Shown here one piece after another: positions 54,641 through 64,000 of a stretch of 64,000 bases of DNA. Position numbers and translations under genes: made by a program. The first letter of the stretch is position 1; each line of letters opens with the position of its first letter. Source of the stretch: Symsagittifera roscoffensis (taxonomy: Eukaryota > Xenacoelomorpha > Acoela > Convolutidae); NCBI RefSeq assembly GCF_963678635.1, contig NC_087067.1:41938696-42002695 (forward strand), in the 5' to 3' direction. The notes beneath the pieces are model-generated. The model saw nothing but the letters and a program-made list of their open reading frames with translations. It was not told the DNA's origin and ran no database searches.

Positions 54641-57600
54641 CTGATCCAGTTTGTTTTGAAACTCGATAAAAAGAAACCTGATGAATTTATCCAATTCACG
54701 CATATTTGTATATTTTATTAGTTTCATTAACAATTCTAACAATTGTTTTTATCAATTAGCCCATACATATCAATTCAAATAAAGCGGGCGCCCTTTGAGG
54801 GATTCTAGAGATAACTATGTCAAGTACGTCTTCGACGAGGGGGAAGAAGTTCCTGGCCTGAGAATCCGGTGAAGCGCCACTGGACAATCTGAGTTTGCGT
54901 GAGGTTGTTGCTTATATGCGAGATTCAGTGACTTTTTTCGGATTTTTAAAATTGTTTTCTTCATTGATAATTTCCAACCCTGTTGTTATGGGTTAAGTTA
55001 GTTCAGCCCCTTGTGTTCAGAAAAACTCCTTTTTTTACCCGTACGCCGCGCCGTCATGATAGGAAAAACCACAAGAGTAAGCAGGTGTAGGAAATTGGGG
55101 TTGTTTTATGGAAAAGTCAAGGTCTCAAGGTCAAAACTTCAACTTGTTTAAGTAATTATGATATCTAAGAACTGTTTTGTCACAAAAAATTTCCAGGTGG
55201 TAGAAATTTGTTATATACAATTGTCAAGGCTGTATGACAAGCATATTAAATTGGAGCTGACATGATTTAGCAAAGATCATCGATTATTAGCGATATTGAA
55301 GAGGAAAACGGGTAATCCGGAAAAATCAGAAACTTTGATCATTCTGAACCAGTTAGAAATAATTCGCAAAAACACGAACTAATCTCACTTGTTTACTCCT
55401 ATTTTAATATGAACTTCATAATTCAAACCGAACCTCTGTAAACTATTAGGATTGTTTCAAGGTATATGATATAGAGAAGTAGTTAAAACATTCAGAATTA
55501 TATTTGTTTACTTTCTACTTAGCAGTGGCACGGACACACTGTGATACCCGCGTCGTACTACAGGAGGCTTTCACGGCGTCGTACTACACGGAAAAGCGGG
55601 AAAGTTGTACTTAAAAAAACAGGTTTGGAGGCTACTATGGACTTTCATTACTTTTAAATTGAATTAGGTGTGGTTATTGTTCCTAATCGTATCAAAACAG
55701 TTATGTAGAAAACTCTAACAAGGTCTAAAGGTTTCACTGGTCCTATGTGTTTTACGTACCGTTCGACCAGAATACCTTTGAGTTTTATTCAAAAGGTAAC
55801 AGACGAAGGATACCTTCAAAATGACGACTAGTAACGCTCACAATAAGGCTCTTGAAGGACAACCGGAATGATGGTCCGAAACGCGACAGCCTTCCAGATT
55901 CCCCGAATATATTTTTCATCTTAGCTAACCCCAAAAATTCAAGTAATGGAGTGCAGAGTGAAGAGCCGTTCCGTCGTTCCCTAAGCAACGTATGACCAAA
56001 AACAAATACATTTAGACAAGAAACCAAACAAATTATTCTTTGACCAGCAAAAAACCAAAAACAAAAAATAACACATAAAAAAAACAAAAAAAACACATTA
56101 TCAGTAAGGAACATCTTCACAGACGAGATGCAACCTAATTTCTTGCTTGATGTTATTAGACAAACTTCATTATATCAAACCTTATCGTTAGAATCAAATT
56201 GTAGTGTTGTCCCATGTACCTGTACTGCAGTGTTAATTGAGTATTCAAGCACGTTAATGCTAATTTCCAAACAAAACGGAAGTGTCAATTAACTGAAGAA
56301 ATAGAACAATCCAGCAGTGCAAGAAGCAGCAGGAAGGATCACAAGGGCAGCAGCAATCGACTTTTTGATTTAAAATGCCTTAATTTGGACTTTGAACAGA
56401 CCCCGAGGGGTATAGTATTGTCAGCACTACTATTTAAATTTTTTAAAAAAATTTAAAAAATTTTTCCGTTTTCCAACAAAAAGGACCATTAACAGATCAA
56501 AATTTATATAAAAAATTTGGTATCTTAAACCCCCCAGTTAGCTGATTATACAAATTAGTATCTTTAGGACTGTAATGGACTGAAACTCGATAAAAAACCT
56601 GATGAATTTATCCAATTCACGCATATTTTTTTTTATTAGGTCCATTAACGATTCTAACAATTGTTTTTATCAATTAGCCCATTCATATCAATTCAAATAA
56701 AGCGGGCGCCCTTTGAGGGACTCTAGAGATAACTATGTCAAGTACGTCTACGGCGAGGGGGAAGAAGTTCCTGGCCTGAGAATCCGGCGATGCGCCACTG
56801 GACAATCTGAGCTCGCGTGAGGTTTGTGTATAGAAATTTGTTATATACAATTGTCAAGGCTGTATGACAAGTACATTAAATTGGAGCTGACATAATATTA
56901 GCAAAGATCATAAAAAATTAGTGATATTGAAGAGGAAAACGGTGAATCCGGAACAAATCAGAAACTTTGAACATTCTGAACCAGTTAGAAATTATTCGCA
57001 AAATTACGAACTAATCTCACTTGTTTACTTCTAGTTTAAAATGAACTTCATAATTCAAACCGAACCTCTGTAAATAATTAGGATTGTTTCAAGGTATATG
57101 ATATAGAGAAGTAGTTAAAACATTCAAAATTAAATTTGTTTACTTCCTACTTAGCAGTGGCACGGACACACTGTGATACCCGCGTCGTACTACATGAGGC
57201 TTTCACGGCGTCGTACTACACGGAAAAACGAGAAAAGTTTACAAAAAAACAGCTTTGTAGGCTTTTATGGACTTCAATGTCTACCATTGACTTTCAGGAC
57301 TTTTAAATTGAATTAGGTGTGGTTATTGTTCCTAATCGTATCAAAACAGTTTTTAGAAAACTCTAAGCAACTCTAACAAGGTCTAAAGGTTTCACTGGTC
57401 CAATGTGTTTTACGTACCGTTCGACCAGAATACCTTTGAGTCTTATTCAAAAGGTAACAGGCGAAGGATACCTTCAAAATGACGACTAGTAACGCTCACA
57501 ATAAGGCTCTTGAAGGACAACCGGAATGATGGTCCGAAACGCGACAGCCTTCCAGATTCCCCGAATATATTTTTCATCTTAGTTAACCCCAAAAATTCAA

Positions 57601-59870
57601 GTAACGGAGTGCAGAGTGAGGAGCCGTTCCGTCGTTCCCTAAGCAACGAATGACCAAAAACAAATACATTTAGACAAGAAACCAAAAAAAGTTTTCTTTG
57701 ACCAGCAAAAAACCAAAAACAAAAATAACACATAAAAAAACAAAAAAAACACATTTTCAGTAAAGAACATCTTCACAGACGAGATGCAACCTAATTTCTT
57801 ACTTGATGTTGTTAGACAAACTTTCATTATATCAAACTTTATCGTTAGAATCAAATTGTAGTGTTGTCCCATTTACCTGTAATGCAGTGTTATTTGAGTA
57901 TTTAAGCACGTTAATGCTAATTTCCAATCAAAACGGAAGGGTCAAATAACTGAAGAAAAAGACTAATCCAGCAGTGCAAGAAGCAGCAGGAAGAATCACA
58001 AGGGCAGCAGCAATCGACTTTTTTATTTAAAATACCTTAATTTGGACTTTGAACAGACCCCGAGGGTTATAGTATTGTCAGCAGTACTATTTAAGTTTTT
58101 AAAAATAATCAAAAATTTTTTTTCCGTTTTCCAACAAAAAGGACCATTAACAGATCAAAATTTATATAAAAAATTTGGTATCTTAAGCCCCCCAGTTAGC
58201 TGATTATACAAATTAGTATCTTTAGGACTGTAATGGACTGGAACTCGATAAAAAACCTGATAAATTTATCCAATTCACGCATATTTTTTTTTTATTAGTT
58301 TCATTAACGATTCTAACAATTGTTTTTATCAATTAGCCCATTCATATCAATTCAAATAAAGCGGGCGCCCTTTGAGGGACTCTAGAGATAACTATGTCAA
58401 GTACGTCTACGGCGAGGGGGAAGAAGTTCCTGGCCTGAGAATCCGGCGATGCGCCACTGGACAATCTGAGCTCGCGTGAGGTTTGTGCTTATCTGCGAGA
58501 TTTAGTGACTTTTTTTTCAGATTTTTAAATTTGTTTTCTTCATTGATAACATGGAGTTAAGTTAATATAGGTTAAGTTAGTTCAGCCCCTTGTGTTCAGG
58601 CAAAACTCCTTTTTTTACCCGTACGCCACGCCGTCAAGATAGGAAAAACCACAAGAGTAAGCAGGTGTAGGAAATTGGGGTTGTTTTATGGAAAAGTCAA
58701 GGTCAAAACTTCAACCTGCTTAGGAAATTATGATATCTGAGAACTGTTTTCTCACAAAAAGTTTCCAGGTGATAGAAATTTGTTATATACAATTGTCAAG
58801 GCTGTATGACAAGCACATTAAATTGGAGCTGACATAATATTAGCAAAGATCATAAAATATTAGCGATATTGAAGAGGAAAACGGGTAATCCGGAAAAAAT
58901 CAGAAACTTTGAACATTCTGAACCAGTTAGAAATAATTCGCAAAAATACGAACTAACCTCATTTGTTTACTCATTGTTCAAAGTGAAATTCATAATTCAA
59001 ACCGAACCTCTGTAAATTATTAGGATTGTTTCAAGGTATATGATATAGAGAAGTAGTTAAAACATTCAGAATTATATTTGTTTACTTTCTACTTAGCAGT
59101 GGCACGGACACACTGTGATACCCGCGTCGTACTACAGGAGGCTTTCACGGCGTCGTACTACACGGAAAAGCGGGAAAGTTTTACTTAAAAAAACAGGTTT
59201 GGAGGCTACTATGGACTTTCATTACTTTTAAATTGAATTAGGTGTGGTTATTGTTCCTAATCGTATCAAAACAGTTATGTTGAAAACTCCTAGCAACTCT
59301 AACAAGGTCTAAAGGTTTCACTGGTCCTATGTGTCTATGTGTTTTACGTACCGTTCGACCAGAATAACTTTGAGTTTTATTCAAAAGGTAACAGGCGAAG
59401 GATACCTTCAAAATGACGACTAGTAACGCTCACAATAAAGTTCTTGAAGGACAACCGGAATGATGGTCCGAAACGCGACAGCCTTCCAGATTCTCCGAAT
59501 TTAATTTTGATCTTAGTTAACCCCAAAAATTCAAGTATTGGAGTGCAGAGTGTTATTTGAGTATTTAAGCACGTGAATGCTAATTTTCAATCAAAACGGA
59601 AGGGTCAAATAACTGAAGAAAAAGTCTAATCCAGCAGTGCAAGAATCAGCAGGAAGGATCACAAGGGCAGCAGCAATCGACTTTTGATTTAAAATACCTT
59701 AATTTGGACTTTGAACAGACCCCTGGGGGTATAGTATTGTCAGCACTACTATTTAAACAAAGAGGACCATTAACAGATCAAAATTTATATCAAAAATTTG
59801 GTATCTTGAACCCCCAGTTACCTGATTATACACATTAGTATCTTTAGGAATGTACCCAGAGGGGTCTGAG
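54640..59870. repeat. Three tandem 1.6-1.9-kb units
   Basis: The units start with AACTCGATAAAAAACCTGATG at about 54660, 56584 and 58247. The marker GCGGGCGCCCTTTGAGGGA lies at 54784, 56702 and 58361, and GTGGCACGGACACACTGTGA at 55525, 57157 and 59099. Unit 2 lacks about 270 bp present in the others after GCGTGAGG. Unit 3 lacks about 340 bp after GAGTGCAGAG. The minus-strand ORFs at 55785-56120 and 57443-57754 are the same frame in two units, but end in low-complexity and are not convincing genes. Confidence 0.85.
56232..56293. repeat. Stem-bounded module inside tandem unit 1
   Basis: GTTAATTGA (56232-56240) pairs with TCAATTAAC (56285-56293). Equivalent pairs in units 2 and 3 are GTTATTTGA/TCAAATAAC at 57889-57950 and 59552-59612. 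The interior (TTTAAGCACGTTAATGCTAATTT-like) matches the module at 37002-37068 of the LTR-element leader. Confidence 0.7.
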
Positions 59871-60045
59871 TTTTCGACCAAAATTGGAGGGATTCCCATT
59901 TCTTCGATCCGGAAGGGTCCCTAATCCCAACCCAAGAGTGTCTTTAACTTTTAAATCTGGTGAGGTCCCTATTTCACCAAACCGAAAGGGTCCCAAAAGC
60001 GAAGGGTTCTTATTTTACCCATCCGGAAGGGTCCTTACTTTGACA
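59850..60045. repeat. GGACCCTTCCGG minisatellite, locus 2 (reverse strand)
   Basis: Five to six units with (C/A)CGGAAGGGTCC spaced at about 30-40 bp, ending CTTACTTTGACAC. It is the inverse of the repeat at 26625-26750. The 88-residue plus ORF here (PNPNPRVSLTFK and so on) is repeat translation. Confidence 0.7.
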
Positions 60046-60059
60046 CGCACAACTTTTGA

Positions 60060-60890
60060 GATATCTCTGTTTTTTTTTGCTGTTGATGAAGAAACCTTAC
60101 TTAGTGAGTTACAACGTAATTCAACCAACTTAACAGTAGATATCCATTGAGGTTTTTTTTGGACATCGGTAGAAGGAAATAAATGTCGCGATCCGATTTT
60201 TCACAGTTTTTGGAAAACCAAACGCTGCAAAGAAAAACAAATATTGAAAGTTTTGAGTTTGTGCGATAACGTTTACCGGTAACTCTCGTAGCCCTAAGGA
60301 AATTGGACCTAACGACTTTGATTTAGTGGATTCAACAATCCGGAGGAAAGGTTCAATTTGTGTTTTTTTCGCATATTTTTTAGCCGGTTTTATCAGTTTC
60401 GGTTCATTTTGGTGGCATTAGACCAAAATTTGAACAACTTCACATGTGGGTTAAACATTTTTTATTGAAAAAACTCACCATGGAAAAAAAGATTACAAGT
60501 TCTTAGCGAAAAGGCCAGTTTTGATGGTAGAACCTTCCCGAAAGGGTAGCAACGGTTGATTAAAGCACTTTTACTTTAGTTTAAGCGATTAGGAAACTTC
60601 AAGTAACTTAAAAAAAGCGTAATAGGAAAGAAACGCTTGCTAACGGACACCTCCTATTTAGGGGGAGTTGCAAGTTAAGCAGCTGAGTTTGGATCCGCTT
60701 TGGTCAAAATCAAGAGCAACCCCTTCCCAATCAGCTGATTATACTCATTACAAAGAAGGCCCTTCCGTTTAGTTACGGTAAGTGCACAAGTTGGATAGGG
60801 CACTAACAGCGTTATAAAATTGCATGTATATCAGCTAGCTGTATCATTTTATCAATGCAGTCAAAAATCAGCATTAAAAGGATCGTCGTA
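60060..60890. other. Gene-less stretch between minisatellite and RT element
   Basis: No credible ORF is present. CCTAACGACTT and CCGGAGG (60310-60345) loosely recall the LTR-element leader near 37700, and AATCAGCTGATTATAC (60730) recalls the tandem units, so it may be a related non-coding remnant. Confidence 0.3.
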
Positions 60891-61717
60891 ATGTTAATTT
60901 ATCTTAGCCGTCCTTCCTCTACAATAGCGGTAATGGATTTGTCAATAAAATGAACTTTGCGCACCGATCTGCACCCCCTTATACATAGTATAGAGCTCCT
61001 CAGGAGCGCGAAGCTTATTTTAGTTTTTTTGTACTTTATCGATTGTGGATAGCTTTCTTGTCTTTTTTCACTGAATTTTTCGGCTAATCGTTGCATCGTC
61101 CGCGGGGCTGTTGGAGCAGCGCTACCGGTTCATCCGAAAAATAACGGCCAGAAGCTAGTCTGCTCTAGGTTTAAAATTCTTTGTAATATTTGGAGTTCTT
61201 CAGCATTTCCTGATATTTATATGCGTCTTTATGCAGTTTTTGCGTAGTTTTGTCATGGGTGTTGAAAATTTTCACATCAAAAAACGCGGTTAAAATGTGA
61301 ACCCCAGACTCCGTTTGCCTTAATGTCAAGTCGTGCATCATCTTCAATTGTAGTTGATTTGTTGACAAAGCTTTCGCCTCAATCTCGACGTCATGGCAAA
61401 CCTCGTTCATGAGGTAGGCGAATGTGTCTCTGATTTCATTGTGTCTTATGTGTGTGTAACCGCCCTTTGCACCATGTAGCGCGCGTGTCAAGTTAAAATT
61501 AGCACCACATGTACATGTGAGTGGGGTATTGGTCGGTTCCCATCCGTATCTTAAGTAAATACCATCTCTGAATTCTGATTTAGTCAGGTTGAAGTTACAT
61601 CTGTTCAGTGGTAAAGCGTTGAGCTAGTTAGAGGCTCCCTTTTCAGAGGCCAGTTCGGTTGCGTAATTATCTGTTTCCTTTAAGGAGTTCATGAGGTTTT
61701 TTTTTCTTTCGGTTTGT

Positions 61718-62443
61718 TCAATCCGTTTTCAATTTTTTGATTTTCGTACAAGTTTTTTTTGGCTGTGTTTTTGCTGTAACAGGATCTTGAGATTCCAGTA
61801 CTAGTGATGTTTCCTTAGACCATTCTAGATAGTTTTCATAATCAGATGGCAGCTTGATGTTATGGCCGTCCATTTTTAGGGTTAAGGAAGATATCTCACG
61901 GAACTGGGGGTTCAAAGTGTCTTTACCGATTAAGTTAGGTATTAATTGTTCTTTGATAATCTTTTCACATACTTCTAAGTTTTCCATAGTGTTAGGCGTT
62001 CTCCTGGCAAGAAATGAAAATTTTTCTTGAGCTCCTTTAGTATAGCAGGCATAAACGTTTTGGGGAGAGGTTTTAGCGATTTTCGTTAATTTTTTCACAA
62101 TTTTGATTTCCTCATTCTGTTGAAACGAGAGTAACTTTTTACATTCAGATTCTGTTCCTATAACTGAACCAAGCACTCGGGCTCCTGCCTTTATAGTGAT
62201 TTCTGTATTTTTGAAGATTTTCTCAGCTTCACCGAGTTTTTCATCTTTGACAATGAGTTGGCATTTGGATGCTTTAACAAGGTAGCCAAAAAATTTACTT
62301 AGTGATACAATTTTATCAAGGACGGTTTGTAGATTGCTGAAAATAGCGACTGAGTTTCTGTCGTCTGCGTACCATTTCTGGGTTACGTTGTCTACTGATA
62401 AAAGTTTTATGAGGAGTATTATGGCTGGACCAAACATGGCCAT
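61718..62443 (-). pseudogene. RT palm/thumb segment with YADD
   Basis: A 241-residue open frame starting AMFGPAIILLIKLL; catalytic KWYADD at residues about 22-27, then FGYLVKASKCQLIVKD, GARVLGSVIG, and a long helical thumb and connection rich in Lys. The frame is one piece of the larger minus-strand element; the upstream RT fingers are in other frames. Confidence 0.75.
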
Positions 62444-62519
62444 TGCTAGTGGATAGTAGTTTTTTGTTAACGAACAGTTTGGATGGATTGGAGTAGGAGT
62501 TCTTAATCACGGTTAAAAG

Positions 62520-62620
62520 AGATGGGCAGGTATTTTCGATGTTTTTCAACGGGCAGGTTTTGGGCAGGTACTGGGCAGGTAATGGGCAGGTATTGGGCAC
62601 CTATGGGCAAGTATTGTCTT
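62520..62620. repeat. GGGCAGGTA minisatellite inside the RT
   Basis: Six or more copies of (T)GGGCAGGTA(T/C/A)T lie between the DAENAFNSLNGK block and the YADD block. About 80 residues normally found there are not readable, so the repeat accompanies a deletion or replacement. Confidence 0.7.
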
Positions 62621-64000
62621 TCCATTTAGCGAGTTGAAAGCGTTTTCGGCATCTATCAGTAAAACAGCATCGGCGGAGGTTTTGCTGTATTGATCTCTTA
62701 ACATGTGGATTGCATATTCAATGCCACATTTTGTCCTAGACAGAAAGGATAGTTTGAACCGAGGGACATGAGTTCGTTTTTTAGGCATTTGGTTATTGTT
62801 CGTCTTATTATCCTACTCATAACTTCTCCTATGGCTATGGGTCTTACTCCTGGATTTTTATCCAGGGGTATTAACCTACATGCGTTATATGGTTCCGTAA
62901 GTTCTGGATTTAGTTCTTCGTTTGCCGATTTTTTGGGCAATTTTTGCAATTGTTTTTGAAATCTCAATAATTATTGCTCGAAGTGTGTTGAAGTTGTTCT
63001 CCATTCATTTGCATCAAGAGCAGATGGTCCATGAGATCCATGCGTTCTCATGGCTGCTTTCTTGATATGTTGACCGTTTATCTGATCAAATATCGATGGA
63101 TGGAAGCGAATTGTTTCATTTGAGACTGGTGTACTATAGTTCTCTTCAATTGGTTCAGATGATGGGTGCTTCTCTATAAGAGTCTGTTCTACTGTCTTAC
63201 CTTTGATGATCTCATCGAGCGAAAGAACGCTTTTGGATGGGTCCTTTAGTTTTGCAATTGCGCTTAATATTTCACCAGTATTCATTTTTTTATGGAACTG
63301 TTGTGCTTCAGTTTCTGTTTTTCTTCTACTTCCTTTTGTCAAGCGCATTCGGCTTCCTTTGGTTATATAGACCATCCAGGTCTCCGTCTTGCCAATGCTT
63401 AAGTCGCCTTGCTATTTTTTTGGATAATGATCCTTCATTTTCGGACTTCGTTTTGCACAGTAGTAAGTGTGGAAAGATCATTGCTACGTGCCTTGCGAAG
63501 GTATTTTTGATGTTTTCTATTAAGATGTTCAGAGGTCTATTGAGTGTTTCAATGAAATTATAACCAACCTTATTTTCCGATAAGATCATGAAGACTGGTT
63601 TCCAGTGGACCACTTCAGAGCATAATTTCCTTGAGGTTTCTATGAGTTCTGGACAGGGGTTTGACCATGGGTCTTGAGTTGCTCTGGTTTCTAGAGTGGA
63701 GGGTTCTCTTGAGTTTTGTGAGTGTGGGGCATTGGAAGGGTGAGGGTAAGTTTGGGGGAGTATGGTTGTAGCTAGGGTTGGGGAATTGCATTCATGAGTG
63801 TCGTTAGCTGAATGAAATTAGGAGGTGCAGCGATGACAGCTGAAATATTCATATAATCACTGCTGCGGGCTAGGCTGCTGCATTTTACATGCATGTAGCC
63901 TGGGAATGTAAAGCACCAAACACCTCCGCCTCGCAAGATGTTTCTACACAAATAAGGCAATTTCTTTGAGTAGCCATTTGAGGAAGGACGGCGGTGTCAT

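Larger units (their letters stand above)
60895..64000 (-). mobile_element. PHD/RT retroelement relic, runs off the right edge
   Basis: Read on the minus strand from 64000: a PHD-like finger (GGGVWCFTFPGYMHVKCSSL, about 63920-63860), a linker, an N-terminal RT-associated block (PSIFDQINGQHIKKAAMRTH, then GPSALDANEWR, 63100-63000), RT with ACRLIPLDKNPGVRPIAIGE (about 62870), DAENAFNSLNGK (about 62640), KWYADDRNSVAIFSNLQTVL (about 62370), GYLVKASKCQLIVK, and the C-terminal Cys/His block CTCGANF...RHNEIRD (61530-61440) ending DVKIFNTHD (about 61260). A GGGCAGGTA minisatellite interrupts the RT at about 62520-62620. Several stops separate the blocks. The same family occurs at 24150-25070. Confidence 0.75.

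Noticed and set aside
55785-57754. Paired minus ORFs of about 105 residues in the tandem units as a conserved gene
   Set aside because: They are nearly identical only because the units are recent duplicates; the N-terminal parts are low-complexity and the third unit does not keep the frame.
1-64000. CRISPR array
   Set aside because: The tandem repeats are degenerate minisatellites without unique spacers of fixed length, in an animal genome.

Overview
The window is AT-rich nuclear DNA from a multicellular animal. The evidence is a spliced slingshot-type (cofilin phosphatase) gene with canonical GT/AG introns, together with CR1-like LINEs, a Penelope-like element and a Ty3/gypsy-class LTR element. 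Nothing identifies the species. The long, repeat-filled introns and the load of broken retroelements suggest an invertebrate with a repeat-rich genome, but that is inference. I see no rRNA gene, no intact tRNA gene, no CRISPR array and no prokaryotic operon.

Layout. 1-12 kb is repeat country. It holds two inverted copies of an ATTATAATCGATT satellite with a tRNA-like end, a 32-bp minisatellite, duplicated segments, a long hairpin, a broken BEN-like fragment, a 2.8-kb degenerate repeat field with a strict 144-bp higher-order unit, and a decayed multi-exon gene at 9.6-11.4 kb. From 12.7 to 22.6 kb the minus strand carries the slingshot gene. Nine exons were found and, apart from one unresolved junction, their splice phases agree; its intron 7 contains a Penelope-like element with direct terminal repeats. 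From 22.6 to 35.6 kb lies a graveyard of reverse-transcriptase elements: a CR1-like LINE with an SGNH esterase-like region, a PHD-like finger, a coiled coil, an endonuclease and an RT; pieces of a second RT family; and a jockey-like RT whose catalytic motif is damaged.

The main object is an 18.1-kb LTR retroelement at 35599-53735. Its two ~880-bp LTRs differ at only about four positions and are flanked by a possible 4-bp target duplication. Its 3.1-kb leader holds five 66-67-nt modules closed by the same 7-bp stem, then a tandem pair of structured units whose stems differ in sequence but still pair. The coding part runs gag (with an in-frame TAG), two CCHC knuckles, protease, RT, RNase H, integrase and a GPF module, then a macro domain of the ADP-ribose-binding superfamily. 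Two further unrecognised ORFs are linked by an A7G run in a -1 arrangement. Pol is broken by frame changes although the LTRs look young.

From 53.7 kb to the end there is a PHD-like fragment, three tandem 1.6-1.9-kb units that contain a relative of the LTR-element leader module (with a compensatory base change in its stem), a GGACCC minisatellite shared with 26.6 kb, and a 3-kb RT element on the minus strand that runs off the right edge.
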